From: Salminus brasiliensis
Lineage: Eukaryota; Chordata; Actinopteri; Characiformes; Bryconidae
Length of the DNA: 64,000 nucleotides
Reading direction: 5' to 3'
NCBI RefSeq assembly: GCF_030463535.1
Contig: NC_132878.1
Location: forward strand, 97,513,570-97,577,569
Made by a program: the position numbers and the translations under genes. A model generated the notes under the pieces. The model did no database searches, was not told the origin of the DNA, and saw only the letters and a list, made by a program, of their open reading frames with translations. Position 1 is the stretch's first letter; each line of letters opens with the position of its first letter. Positions 27,301 through 38,300 of the stretch are shown piece by piece.

Positions 27301-30000
27301 TATCTTGATCCATGACCGTACCGGTCTACACAGTCAGCTGGTACTGGTGGCTGATCTGATGTTCTGGTACCATCAAGCCAACTAAAGGCTCACTGAGCAA
27401 AACCAGACGTTGGAGGTTAAAATAAGAGGTCAGTCAGAATCTCACAGCTATTTTCGTCATGTTTCACCCTATCTGCGCTGTGGCTAAGCGGCCGGCCGAC
27501 CCACATTTAAAAAGGTCACGCTTTAGTACCATCAGTGGAGCTCAATGACCTTCATATATTCTAACCTCCCAAAAACACAAAGCAGCCCCAGTCAGTTGGA
27601 GGCGAGTTTCAGAAGGAGGCCACGGTGATTAATATCCAGCCTCCGATCTGATCTCCTCCTATCAGTCATCACTGCAGCGTCCGGCAGCTCAGAGCTCAGG
27701 TTGTGGAGTTCAGCAGAAATCTCCCGGCAGATCACGGTTTACGGAGAACAGGAGAACAGCTTTCACTGAAAAGCTCAGCAGAGTTCCGCAGTAGAACTCC
27801 CAGGTTTCACTTCTGCTTCTCACTCTCACCCTCCTCAACTTCAACTCTGACCTCCAGTCTGATCTGTGGAGAAGGGTGTAGTCCAGCTGGGTGGAGGTCC
27901 TGCAAAACTGGGCCTGGAAATCTTCACTCCTGCTGAAGCTGCTTCCATGGCTTTAAGTTCTAAAAGCACTAGTACCCGGAACAAAGTTCTAATGATATAA
28001 CATTATAACCCCTAACAGGGCTCTAATGGCTTTAGAACCAGGAAAAAGAGTTCCAATGTCACTACGACCCAGAACAGAGTTCTATTAACATGAGTACCTA
28101 GAACTGTGTTCTAACAGCATTAGCAACCAGAACAGAGTTCTATTTACATTTGTATCCAGAACATAAAAAAGTCCAAACATTCATACATGGAACAGAGTTC
28201 TAACAGAATTAGTACCCAGAATGGGGTTCTATTAACTTATGTACCCAATACAGGACTTTAACAGAACTAGTACCCGGAACAAAGTTCTAATAACATAACA
28301 TTATAATGGCTTTAGAACCGGGAAAAAAAAAAGAGTTCTAATGTCATTAGTACCCTGGCCCAGAGTTCTATTAACATATGCACCTAGAACAGTTTTCTAT
28401 TAATGTGTGTACCTAGAAGAGAGTCCAAACAACATTAGTACCTAGAATGAGGTTCTAAAAGCAACAGTATAATATTAATAAACTAGTGTTCTAACAGCAT
28501 TAGAACCTAAAACAGACCTCTAATAACATGCGTACCGAGAACAGAGTTCTATTAACACACAGCATTAGTACCAGGAATAGGGTTCTATTTCATACATACA
28601 TAGTTCTATCAACATTTGTATCCAGAACATAAAAAGGTCACAAAGTTCCTACTGTATTAGTACCCCGAATGTGGTTCTATTAACTTATGTATCCAATACA
28701 GGACTTCAAAAGCACTAATACCCAGAACAAAGTTCTAATGATAGAACATTATAACCCCTAACAGGGCTCTAATGGCTTTAGGACCAGGAAAAAAAAGTTC
28801 CAATGTCATTAGGACCTAAAACAGAGTTCTATTAACAGTAGTACCCAGAATGGAGCTCTAATGTCATAAGTACCAGGAATAGGGTTCTATTAACTTATGC
28901 ACCTGGAACAGTTTTCTATTAATGTGTGTACCTAGAAGAAAGTCTAAACAACATTAGTACCTAGAAGGAGGTTCTAAAAGCAAAAGTATAATAGTGATAG
29001 ATTAGTGTTCTAACAGCATTAGAACCTAGAACAGAGTTCTATCAACATTTGTATCCAGAACATAAAAAAGTCCATTTCCAACTCTGTTCCATTTATACAT
29101 GGAACAGAGTTCTAACAGAATTAGTACCCTGAAATGGGGTTCTATTAACTTATGTTCCCAATACAGGACTTCAACAGCACTAGTACCCGGAACACAGTTC
29201 TATTAACATATGTTCTAAAAGTTCTACGACCATGCGTACCTAAAAAGGAGTTTAGTACCCGGAATGACGTTCCAACATTCCAGTTCTAGTACCTAGAACA
29301 GAGTTCTCATAACATCAGCATCCAGAATGAGGCTTGTTACGCTTCAAAGAAAAAAATCTTAAATCACACTTCCTGAGTTTTCCACGGGTTCCGGAGTCTG
29401 GACCGTCTGCAGGAACAGCTAGATTACAGTGTTCTCCGACTCTTCCCATCACCGCCCTCTCCATCTGTCTCCCCTCCAGGTTCCGGTCAGATCCAGCTGT
29501 GGCAGTTCCTGCTCGAGCTGCTCTCGGACAGCGGCAACGCGAACATCATCACGTGGGAGGGAACCAACGGAGAGTTTAAAATGACCGACCCGGACGAGGT
29601 GGCGAAGCGCTGGGGCGAGAGGAAGAGCAAGCCCAACATGAACTACGACAAGTTGAGCAGAGCCCTGCGCTACTACTACGACAAGAACATCATGACCAAA
29701 GTGCACGGCAAGCGCTACGCCTACAAGTTCGACTTCCAGGGCATCTCGCAGACGCACCAGAGCCACCCCACCGAGGGCCCCATGGTGAAGTTCCAGACGG
29801 AGGGCGCGTACCCTCAGGGCTACCACAGCCACCAGCCCAAAGTGAACTTCATGGCCGCTCACTCCACCGCCATGCCCGTCTCGTCCAGCAACTTTTTTGG
29901 CCCTTCATCCACCTACTGGAACTCCACCGGGGTGATGTACCCCAACTCCCCAATGCCACGACATCCGGGGACACACTCGCATTTGAACGCTTACTACTAA
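13803..30000 (+). CDS. fli1b: FLI1/ERG-family ETS transcription factor (fli1b-like), 5' partial
   Basis: Eight exons (13803-14002, 16803-16975, 21333-21536, 23077-23148, 25625-25693, 26216-26278, 26368-26415, 29480-30000) join in frame to 449 codons plus TAA. The missing first coding exon (normally about 6 codons ending in IK before EALSVVS) is not visible, so the full protein would be about 455 aa, against about 452 for FLI1. Order: N-terminal [13 protein letters not shown] region; linker ending in KRVIVPA; PNT/SAM domain (about residues 130-205) with [18 protein letters not shown]; variable linker; [22 protein letters not shown]-binding domain (about 280-370) with recognition helix [14 protein letters not shown]-terminal tail with FFG, YWNS and PRHPGTH. 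The WTQDH motif, the short linker and the PRHP.TH tail favour FLI1 over ERG. The family binds GGAA sites in the nucleus and controls endothelial and haematopoietic genes. The neighbouring dyrk1b supports fli1b over fli1a, but the symbol needs a tree. Confidence 0.9.
14010..14042. repeat. (CA)n microsatellite next to exon 2 donor
   Basis: Sixteen CA units beginning 8 bases after the exon 2 splice donor. Confidence 0.95.
14455..15045 (+). repeat. 34-bp minisatellite in fli1b intron 2
   Basis: About 17 units of ACGAGTATTAGTCAAACTGA plus ATACCTGTACTCTA. Diverged forms continue to about 15640. The unit contains the GAGTATTAG core of the adjoining 10-bp arrays, suggesting shared origin. Confidence 0.92.
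15650..16005 (+). repeat. 10-bp minisatellite, second array
   Basis: Same TGATTATTAG/TAAGTATTAG units as 12322-13327, now downstream of exon 2. Confidence 0.93.
16424..16515 (+). repeat. Dispersed repeat, copy 1
   Basis: GGCTGATTTGGCTCCGC through CTTGGAACCAGAGCAAA, repeated at 19289-19380 with few differences. Confidence 0.7.
16803..16975 (+). CDS. fli1b: fli1b-like exon 3 (linker before PNT domain)
   Basis: Acceptor tctgcctcag|TCGGGAG, donor CCTGCAG|gtgag. The junction restores [14 protein letters not shown], equivalent to FLI1 SRESPVDCSVSK. The exon ends in EEKRVIVPA, the conserved lead into the PNT domain. 173 bp, phase 2 to phase 1. Confidence 0.93.
17045..17335 (+). repeat. About 80-bp tandem repeat, four units
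   Basis: Units carry GTAGGTATTGTGATATACAC, TGAGGAGGCGGAGCTACAG and TCTCTCATTAGGGTGAAT. Located in intron 3, 70 bases after the exon 3 donor. Confidence 0.9.
18804..19287 (+). mobile_element. MITE family 1 copy
   Basis: Begins CATATGGACAAAAGTATTGG and continues through the standard internal blocks to about GCATTTGCACATCTATGTC. The right terminus is lost where the 19289 repeat starts. Confidence 0.8.
19289..19380 (+). repeat. Dispersed repeat, copy 2
   Basis: Second copy of the 16424-16515 segment, immediately abutting a truncated MITE. Confidence 0.7.
20755..21145 (+). repeat. Dispersed repeat shared with 60125-60372
   Basis: AGGGGGAGAACGGCGTCTCC, GTCATTCCCACTCCGGGCC and CTGTAGGGGGAGCCCAGAAG recur at 60125-60372 in the same orientation with a deletion. 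Confidence 0.7.
21333..21536 (+). CDS. fli1b: fli1b-like exon 4 (PNT/SAM pointed domain)
   Basis: 204 bp, acceptor gtccgcctcag, donor CGCCAGA|gtgagt. It encodes [20 protein letters not shown] through [11 protein letters not shown], essentially the whole pointed domain used for protein contacts. The residues mix FLI1-like (WTQ.H, WAIKEY) and ERG-like (YGL.DV, ILLSHL) choices. A (CA)n tract starts 15 bases after the donor. Confidence 0.95.
21551..21600. repeat. (CA)n microsatellite next to exon 4 donor
   Basis: About 25 CA units starting 15 bases after the PNT exon donor. Confidence 0.95.
22285..22560 (+). pseudogene. Degenerate Tc1/mariner-like transposase remnant
   Basis: The plus strand shows [15 protein letters not shown], related to the QQDNDPKHTAK motif of Tc1-like transposases, then [19 protein letters not shown] (compare KVLEWPSQSPDLNPIE). 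In a shifted frame it ends [15 protein letters not shown], like the transposase C-terminal KRL. The catalytic DDE region is eroded and frameshifted. Confidence 0.6.
23077..23148 (+). CDS. fli1b: fli1b-like exon 5
   Basis: 72 bp, acceptor gacctacag, donor AAAGCTG|gtaagt, phase 1 to phase 1. It encodes [14 protein letters not shown] followed by PRLQVKA, which aligns with the FLI1 stretch SSRLSVKE just after the PNT domain. ERG has a different, longer segment here, so this favours FLI1. Confidence 0.88.
23224..23582 (+). mobile_element. MITE family 1 copy, 3'-truncated
   Basis: Starts CACTATATGGACAAAAGTAT and ends abruptly at CTCTAGCCCACGCCTG. Lies in intron 5 just after the 72-bp exon. Confidence 0.85.
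24274..24350. repeat. Compound (TA)n(CA)n microsatellite
   Basis: About 23 TA units followed by 14 CA units. Confidence 0.95.
24354..24762. mobile_element. MITE family 2 with near-perfect TIRs
   Basis: Left end CAATCAGCCATAACATTAAA, right end (rc) CTAATCAGCCATAACATTAA, about 23 bp matching. 409 bp, no transposase. Flanked by TA-rich sequence. Confidence 0.8.
24825..24920 (-). mobile_element. LINE-like reverse transcriptase fragment
   Basis: The minus strand gives [14 protein letters not shown], the same motif and flanks as the 1600-1700 fragment. Both continue into the same noncoding neighbour, so they are likely copies of one short, already truncated repeat. Confidence 0.55.
25625..25693 (+). 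CDS. fli1b: fli1b-like exon 6
   Basis: 69 bp, acceptor cttggcgcag, donor CCCAAAG|gtatgg, phase 1 to phase 1. It encodes [16 protein letters not shown], equivalent to the FLI1 stretch around SYDSVRRGAW. Supported by exact phase continuity. Confidence 0.87.
25760..26175 (+). repeat. About 29-bp tandem repeat
   Basis: About 14 units of CCTACAGCAGTTTAGCTCCA plus CCCATTCAG in intron 6, 66 bases after the 69-bp exon and ending 40 bases before the next exon. Confidence 0.92.
26216..26278 (+). CDS. fli1b: fli1b-like exon 7
   Basis: 63 bp, acceptor tgttccaacag, donor CCTCAAG|gtgaac, phase 1 to phase 1. It encodes [20 protein letters not shown], a poorly conserved linker equivalent to the region before QRPQPDPYQ in FLI1. 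It is supported by its splice sites, its phase and its position only 89 bp before the next exon. Confidence 0.85.
26368..26415 (+). CDS. fli1b: fli1b-like exon 8 (DPYQ...LANP)
   Basis: 48 bp, acceptor gttttcag, donor AACCCTG|gtaagg, phase 1 to phase 1. It encodes [16 protein letters not shown], the almost invariant short exon just before the ETS domain in FLI1 and ERG. Confidence 0.93.
26514..27216. mobile_element. MITE family 2 relative
   Basis: Left end CAACGAGCCAAAACATTAAG, right end (rc) CAATGAGCCAAAACATTATA. 703 bp, with a G-rich run at 26731-26753. Family resemblance to 24354-24762 lies in the terminal repeat and the GGTGGTT.TAATGTT end. Confidence 0.7.
27955..29330 (+). repeat. Degenerate AGAACAGAGTTCTA repeat field
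   Basis: Some 50 irregular units built on ACCCAGAACAGAGTTCTA and TTAACATTAGTACC. Longer blocks recur (28020-28400 against 28750-29060). Fills the intron before the ETS exon. Confidence 0.8.
29480..30000 (+). CDS. fli1b: fli1b-like last exon (ETS domain and C-terminus)
   Basis: 521 bp, acceptor cccctccag; the stop TAA is at 29998-30000. It encodes [20 protein letters not shown], the winged-helix ETS domain with [20 protein letters not shown] and [11 protein letters not shown], and a tail ending in HLNAYY (compare FLI1 HLGSYY). The two DNA-contacting arginines of the recognition helix (R in SRALR) are intact, so the DNA-binding domain should work. Confidence 0.97.
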
Positions 30001-31262
30001 CAAGCAAAGCCTGACAAGCCTGTCCCACGGCCTGGATTCCCACCAACAGATCCACCGAGGTTTATGAGGCGGCGTTCACATCACATGGCTGCCTAGATCG
30101 GATTTAGGATTCGGCTCCTAAATGTGATTTTATCATTTTTTTAATTTTAGAGCCGTGTGAACGCGCTGATCTTCTCAAATCCCAGTTGATTGGTCAATGA
30201 ATGATCACTGAGGTTTACATTACAAGCCTTATCGCTCAGTTCATCCCCTGTCCTGAGATCTGACCTTTACACCCTGATAGTTCACATTTGGAAGTGGATC
30301 AGATCTGACTTTAGATCCAAAAAACCAACCAAACAAGAAAAGCTCAGAGCGTAAGAGTACATGATTGTGATCATATGAATGTAGAATGCTCTTAGACCCG
30401 TCCTGATCCATTCAGACCAAACATCTTAGTCTTGACACTTCACGCCGCCCCCCCGACAGGACCCTCATGCACAACACTGGAGGATTCATGGAGACGTTAC
30501 TGTCATTCGCATCGCATGTGGTACAGGGGGTGGAGCGAAATTGAGATCTCAAGGTCCCAGTTACACCCAAAGAGCAATTATAGAATAAATAAAATAATAA
30601 TAATACAAAAACTAGAATATAAGAGGGAAAGTGGGAAAGCAGAAAAATATTTTAAAAGTAGCAGCAATCTAATCACAGTGTGAGATGTATTGTACAGGAT
30701 ACAGGATGTAGCTCAAGTCTTAAGATTACAGTGGGTTCGTGTGTTTCCAGGTCTGAAAGAAAACCTGTGATGTGAACACAGCTGAACGTAGACCTCGCCT
30801 GCTGGAGGGCTCCTGGCTGAGTCAATCAGAAACAAGTTAATTAATTAATTAATGCACGCAGTACTTCTAAAATCAAACACGAGCTCACGTGTAGCAGTTA
30901 GCCGACAGATTCTCCCTCCACACTGTTAAAAGCAGGAGATCTTGGAAAGTTCTTCCATTTAAAACTGTAGAGGAACCCTTAAGAGGTTTCTCCACAGTTT
31001 CAAACTGTTACCGGTGCACATTAAAACTGTACAGCACATTTGCAGATCAAACACATGTATAACGTTGGGATTCAAGTGTAAATATTATATTTTTTTTTTT
31101 TACCAATTTTGTATAAAAGGGCTTAAATAACTTCACCAGGTATTCCCCAGCCCGTCTGAAATACTCTGTATTATTGTTTCTATAATACATATGGCTCTGT
31201 ACAGACTTTTACCAGTAAGCCTCACCCCTATATGCAACATTTTTTTTAAAAACTCAATAAAC
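30001..31262 (+). other. fli1b: Probable 3' UTR of the fli1b-like gene
   Basis: Noncoding sequence after the TAA, without gene-like ORFs, up to an AATAAA at 31256. The end is inferred from the signal only; a second AATAAA lies at 31366. The stretch has a (TTAA)n run near 30839 and a T-run near 31087. Confidence 0.5.
31256..31261 (+). terminator. Candidate polyadenylation signal AATAAA (fli1b-like)
   Basis: AATAAA about 1.26 kb after the stop codon, followed by a GT-rich stretch (taacgtctgtctgtc) about 35-45 bases later, as expected for a cleavage site. An alternative AATAAA is at 31366. Confidence 0.45.
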
Positions 31263-31479
31263 ACGTATCTCACTATCAGTCACTCTGAGAACCTTAACGT
31301 CTGTCTGTCACTGAACAAATCCCGGATGCACACGCTTCACATCCGATCGTCATTTTATTGAAGGAAATAAAGACAAATTTAAATCACTGCAGGTGTCACA
31401 GGTGTGGTCGAACCTCACGACTGCAGGATACACACAGCAGCACATTTACTGCGCTATACAGCACCATGTCAGTATGGAT

Positions 31480-32215
31480 GGGGATGGACGGTTGGGTAGT
31501 TGAGGATGGAGGAGTATAGGCACACGGGAGTATAAGTGGGGATGGGTATGGATGGATATGCATGGATGGGGGTGGGCATATATGGATATGGGTGGATGGG
31601 GATGGGTATATATGGATATGGGTGGATGGGGATGGCTATGTATGGATATGGATAGATAGTGGTGGGTATATATGGATGGGGATGGATATTTATGGATGGA
31701 AGAGGATGGCTATATGTGGATATGGATGGATGGATGGATGGATATATACGGATATAAATAAATGGGGATGGGTATATATGAATATAGATATATGGGGATG
31801 GGTATATATGGATATGGATAGATTGAGGTGGATATATATGGATATGGATAGATAGTGGTGGGTATATATGGATGGGGATGGATATTTATGGATGGAAGAG
31901 GATGGCTATACGTGGATATGGATATGGATGGATGGATATATATGGGTATGGATAGATGGGGATGGGTGTATATGAATATGGGTGGATGGATGGGGATGGG
32001 TATATATGGATATGGGGTGGATGGGGATGGCTATGTATGGATATGGATAGATGAGGGTGGGTGGATGGATGGGTATATATGGATATGGGTGGATGGGGAT
32101 GGGTGTATATGGATATGGGTGGATGGGGATGGGTGTATATAGATGTGGATCGGGATGGTACTAATTATATGAAGGGATGGTATGGACAGATTTGGATGGA
32201 CGGAGATGTGCATGG
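31480..32215 (+). repeat. GGATGGGTATATATGGATAT minisatellite
   Basis: Imperfect 30-33 bp units of GGATGGGGATGGGTATATAT and GGATATGGGT, lying between the convergent fli1b-like and ZP gene A ends. ORFs on both strands are artefacts. Confidence 0.92.
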
Positions 32216-32519
32216 ATCAGGATGGAGGTGTGTACGCTGGGTTTCGTTGATTTCCCTGACAACTAACAGGGGAGTTGGATCAGGGGCACTTGAGCAGGAA
32301 AAGCACAAAACTGTGCAGAACCAGAATTGCCCACTGCTGCTGTGGATGGTTTAGCAGTTTTATGTAATGCTCAATGAAAAACAGCTTATTTTAGTTTTTA
32401 AAGCAGAAATGTGATAAATGTGAGGTTAGCGTCAGGCTACTTGGTGGGATGAGAACCTCCACTACACCAAATATTTCCAAAAACCAGAAACGGGTCTGTG
32501 AAATTGGTCTGTTTTGGTT

Positions 32520-32525
32520 TTTATT
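32520..32525 (-). terminator. Polyadenylation signal AATAAA for ZP gene A
   Basis: TTTATT on the plus strand, read as AATAAA on the minus strand, 82 bases after the TGA. This short 3' UTR is plausible for an egg-coat gene. Confidence 0.55.
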
Positions 32526-32606
32526 GCCCTTTGATTGGCATCAAGTCTTTCAGCATCAGTGAATGAAGACGACTTGAGTCGAACGTCCTACTTTTCACAC
32601 TTTTAC

Positions 32607-32788
32607 TCATCGGTCCAGTCCAAACACCTTCTCAAACGTCCGACGAGGCTCCTCTGCCTTCGTCCTCAGTGCTGTAGGTGGAGGTTCTGCTGTCTTGGGG
32701 TCCAGTAGGATTTCAACACCTTCTCTGCCTCCGATATACTCCTCCACCACCATGATCCTCGGCTCACTGCTGACTGTTCCGGTGGCCG
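32607..32788 (-). CDS. ZP gene A last exon
   Basis: 182 bp, acceptor cgtgttctccag|CGGCC, stop TGA at 32609-32607. It encodes a charged tail (IMVVEEYIGGREGVEILLD to FEKVFGLDR) with no hydrophobic anchor. Phase continuity with exon 7 is exact. Confidence 0.88.
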
Positions 32789-35327
32789 CTGGAGAACACG
32801 AGCGATTAGATAAGAGGAACAAGCTTCACACAGCAAGAGTCAAATTCCACTCAGTGTAGACGTCCCCTCCTCCACCCAATTTCCCTTATAATCCCACCCT
32901 GACCCGTTAACACCCATTATCACATGCTTTTTAAAAATGTTTAGTCTGCAGGGCGTCACAAATCTAAAGAAATCTATAAATAAATAAATAAATAATGGGT
33001 CAAACAGTCATATTTACATGAGTATTTTTCAACCTCTCTAATTACATTAACAGCTACATCACAAAAAATATTTATTAATAAATTTGTGTTCCAGGATCTT
33101 CATTCAGAAACTATTCAGTTCTTTTCCCCACCCCAGATAACACAAATCAACCAGCTGGTTGACTCGCCCAATTAGGGAAGTTCTAGACACGAAAACAGTC
33201 AGTGTAACACAGGGATCGGCAACAGAGCTCTTTAGAACCACCCATTCTTTCACTAGTGTGTGAAAAGGCAGACTGCATGGCTAGGGGCTTGATTTTAAAC
33301 ACCTGAAGCAACGGGACTGAATAAGTCACCTAAATTCAATGATTAAGAGCTTTGTCCCAATACTTTTGTCCATTTAGTGTATATCACCAACACCTAGAAC
33401 TCAGACTTAAGAAAGCTGTGTAAGCTCCTCACCAGTGGGGGCGCCAGAGAGACATGTGGAGTTGCAGCAGGAGCAAACTGCATTGGAACCGTAGAGCTCC
33501 TCCCACCTACAGATGAAAAAAATACACTCAGTGAAAAGGAGGCCGGCGTTCTCCCGGAGAACCTCCCAGTCAGTCTCACTATACCTGTTTCTCCTCGGGT
33601 TGTAACTGCAGAACTTTGCCGTTTCTGTTGGACTCTCACTGCTGACGGACAGCTCACAGTGCATGTACAGATGCTGTTGGAGAAAACAGAAGGGCTGAGA
33701 GGTCCAGCAGCAGCGGCAGGTACGACTTGGTGCTGCTCAATTACCTTTGATGGTTTTCCCCTAAGCACAAATGCATCCACTGAGAACCTCACGGCGTTCC
33801 TCCTGCTGCTCCTCATGAATCTCGACCCAGCGCTGCTTTGGCTGTCAATCATGCAGCTGAAAAACAGGTAAATAGTTTACCAGCGTGCATAATTAACAAC
33901 TCCAGTTGTGGTTCAGAGGTGGGGTTAGACTACATACCTAGAGCTTGAGCATAAAAACAGATGTAGTGTAACCATGGAAATGCATTGTAGTATAATTTTG
34001 TAAAGGGGTGTAGTGTAACCATAGAAATTGATGTAATACAACTATAAATGGGTGTAGCATAGTTATGGAAATGCATGTAGCAAAACTATGTAAACAGGCG
34101 TAGTGTAACCATAGAAATTGATGTAGTATAATTATGTAAAAAAGTGTAGTGTAACCATGGAAATGGAAGTAGTTCAACCAACCATGGGTGTAGTGTAACC
34201 ACAGAAATTGATGTAATACAACTGAAAATGGGTGTAGTGTAGTTATGGAAAAGCATGTAACATAACTATGTAAACGGATGTAGTGTAACCATGGAAATGT
34301 TTGTAGTATAATTATGTAAACTGGCGTAGTGTAACCATAGAAATCGGTATAGTATAATTATGTAAACGGGTGTGTGTAACCATAGAAATGGAAGTAGTTC
34401 AACCAGCCATGGGTGTAGTGTAACCATGGAAATGTGTGTAGTATAATTATGTCAACAGGCATAGTGTAACCATAGAAATTGATGTAATATAACTATGTAA
34501 ATGGGTGTAGTGTAACCATGGAATCGGGTGCAGTGTTACTATGGAAATGCATGTAGCATAACTATGTTAATGGGTGTAGTGTAACCATAGAAATGTATGT
34601 AGTACAATTATGAAAACAGTCGTAGTGTAACCATGGAAATAAACGTAGTATAACTAGGTCAACGTAAATTATAAACGGGTGTAGTGTAATTATGTAAACA
34701 GGCGTAGTGTAACCATAGAAATCGATGTAGTACAATTATGTATAGGGTGTAGTGTAAGCATGGATACGAGTGTAGTGTAACCATGGATATTAAAATAGCT
34801 CCTGATCTGCACATTAAAGTACCGGCTGCTACATTAGGGTGTCCCTATTAATTAACGGTTCTCCAGTTACATTAAACAGGTGGTTCATCCTACATCATCT
34901 CCGTCCCGCAAAACTCCGTTCTTACCGCCAATGGCGGTCTTTACACTGACTTTCATGATGAACGGACCAATAGAAATGCTCCAGAAGGACTGAATGATTA
35001 TATGAGGATGCTGAGAGACGGCGATGATGCAGATTAGCAGAGCACTCTGACTGCAGCTGACCCAGTAGAGACCACACCACTGTACCATGCAGAAGCAGCC
35101 AGGACTGGCCGTTTACCCGTAGTTGTCGATGATGGTGACCCGCGGTGAGGAGAGGCGAGAGCTGTTGACGGTCACATGACAAGACTGTACGAACAACCTC
35201 TCGCCCTCTGAAACGGAGCCGGCCTCAGCTTCAAAGTACATGGGCTGGCCGAGGACGTATCCTTCAGAGGGGTTCAGCCGGTTCCACTGAGCTTCAACAG
35301 AGCAGAACAATCATCCGGTTTAACCAG

Positions 35328-35382
<55 letters not shown>

Positions 35383-38300
35383 CAGCGGCAGTGCCTCTGA
35401 CCCGCAGCCAGGTCCAGAGATTCAGCTTTACCGTCGTGCGGGGTTAACATGATGCCTCCTTGAGCCTTTATGGGCTTTAAGAGTCTCTGTGTTTTGGCGC
35501 GCGGCACAAAGCCCACTTTGTAGGAGTAGTGGAATCTGAGATGAAAGGAAAAGGAAGTAATTACTGCATTATTTTAATGAAGGCACTCCTTCAACTCCAG
35601 CACACCTGACCCTGCATCAGCGTAGGGAAGACCACCTTCACGTGGTTTCTGCGGGGATCACGTCATGGTGAGGAGGCCCCGGGTGTAACCATAGAAATCG
35701 ATGTAGTGTAATTATGTAAACAGGTGTAGTGTAACCATGGAAATGGAAGTAGTAAAATTATGTAAACAGGTGTAGCGTAACCATAGAAATCGAGGTAGTA
35801 TAACCATGTAAACGGGTGTAGTGCAACTATGGAAATGGAAGTAGTACAATTATGTAAACAGGCGTAGCGTAACCATAGAAATCGATGTAGTGTAATTATG
35901 TAAACAGGTGTAGTGTAACCATGGAAATGGAAGTAGTATAATTATGTAAACAGGAGTAGCGTAACCATAGAAATCAAGATAGTATAACCATGTAAACGGG
36001 TGTAGTGTAACCATGGAAATGGAAGTAGTATAATTATGTAAACAGGCGTAGCGTAACCATAGAAATCAAGGAAGTATAACCATGTAAACGAGTGTAGCGT
36101 AACAATGGAAATTCCAGCGGTCTAAGGTGCGGTCACTGTGATCAGAGGCCATCGGCAGCCAGATTTTTTTTTTTTTTAATCTTATGATTAATAAAAAGAT
36201 TTATTAAAAATATAAAGTATTGGGACACCTGCTCATTCACTGCTTCTGCTAAAATCAAGGGTTCTGAAAAGTGTTGATCCTTGGACTAACTGTCTCTACT
36301 GTTCAGGGAAGAAGACTTTCTCCAAGATTGCTGTGAGGATTTGATTGCATTCATTGACAAGTTTTTTTTAATGAGGTCAGGATGTTGGATCATCACCACC
36401 CCACCTCATCATCCCCCAACTCCCTAAGTCCCAATATGGGTCATATATCAGATCCTCACATACCAACAACTGCCTCTCCCCAATGTTTTTATATGGCCAC
36501 ATCATCACTGTAGTGGACAACCCCGTCACCAGAGCCCAGAGACTCACCTGTTGAAATGACACTGGATAGGTATGGAGAACGACGAGGGGCTTCCTGCTGC
36601 CCCCAGGGTCTCGTCAGGGGTGTAGTGGAGTGTGTTGGAATACACCACTCTGTTATTGATGATCTGGAGCAGAAACAGTCCAAATCACTGCACAGTTCAA
36701 CAACACCACAACTCTGCTGTCCCCCTGCTGTCCCCCGGGTGTCCATCTGCTGTCCCCCGGCTAACAGACAGGGACGCTGGCGATATGCAGCTAAACAGCG
36801 CACCCTTAGTAGGCTTGGTAGAATCTTTCCTTTTTGCTACAGCGCCTTAAATGTCTCACCCTGTGGACCAAAGTGGGTCAGTGAGGACATCTGATTGGGT
36901 CCAGCAGGCAGTTACAGCGACCCCAGCACCACCAGCACCACCAGCACCACCGTTACCCACAGGGAGAGCACTGACTCATTAACACTGCAGATTCTTACAG
37001 TACCGTTGTCTCTCAACTTTATCACTGTCTGTAAAATACTTACAGCTGCAGTGAACGTGCTAGAAGATTATCAATAATATTATCATCATCATTATTATTA
37101 TTAACAAGATCACAATAATCAATATATAAAATATTATTAACATTACCAGCATTAACATGATTATCAATATTATAATTCTGACCATTTACATCACAGTCAT
37201 CATAATTTATGATTATCATTATCATCACCAAGATCACTGTCAACATCAACAACATTATCACCATTATTATAATCATCTCTATATTTATGATCCTCTTAAC
37301 AATCATTATTACCATCATCAATAGCAATATTAGTCATTACAGTCTTATCATATTGTCATTATCATAATCATCCAAATCACCATTATCATCATGACAATGA
37401 ATTCTCTAGTTATCACAACCATCATCAATATTGTCACTATTAATTATTATTATTGATATGACGATCACCTATATTAATAATTATAATGAATTATTGTTGT
37501 TGTTCTATCATGATCATCATCATCAGTCATATTATTTGTCATTATCATTACCATGATCATAAATACTACTATTACTTCTAACAGTATGATAATAATCATT
37601 ATCACCAGCATCAATTATGATCAAGTATTATTATTATTAATAATAACTAACTGATGATCATCAATATCATCATCATGAATTGGTACTGTTCCATCATCAG
37701 TTATCATTTTCACCAATATTACCACTGATGTTATTCCCATTATAATTACCACCATCAACAACAACAATATTTAAATCATACTTTTATTATCATAATTAAT
37801 AATTATTGTTCATAAGGAAGATAATTACTAATATCTAATATTTATGTATTAATTACTAAAGTATATATCTTAATTATGAGTTATTATTATTGTCCTTTTA
37901 CCAGTTTTAATCATTATTACCAATATTATCATTGTCATTACTCTCATAATAATAATAATGGCAGAATTATTATAACCGTCATAATAATTAGTGTAATTAA
38001 TCTCACCATTATTATTATTATTATTATTATTATTAATCATAATAATATTAATGACAGCATTATTATAACCATAATAATTAGTGTAATTATTCTCACTATT
38101 ATTATTATTATTATTATTAATAATAATAATAATAATAATGGTGGGTGTTAATATTGAGGACAGTACCTCTGTGCTGGTCCCGCACTGCTGCAGGTCATAC
38201 AGGAAGAAGAGGTGCTGCTGTGTGGACCAGCTCACGCCGCACGTGCCGAGTCTGACCGCGTCCACCGAGTCCAGCGTCTCCCTGGAAACCTTCACGCGCA

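Noticed and set aside
29449-29862. Minus-strand 137-aa ORF opposite the ETS exon
   Set aside because: Antisense shadow of the conserved ETS domain exon.
13803-30000. Calling the ETS gene erg, as ERG is near DYRK1A in human
   Set aside because: The short linker after the PNT domain, WTQDH and the PRHP.TH tail fit FLI1 better; the kinase neighbour is DYRK1B-like.
31562-32354. GWVYMDMDR-type ORFs
   Set aside because: Frames open in a GGATGG minisatellite, with no start context or splice support.
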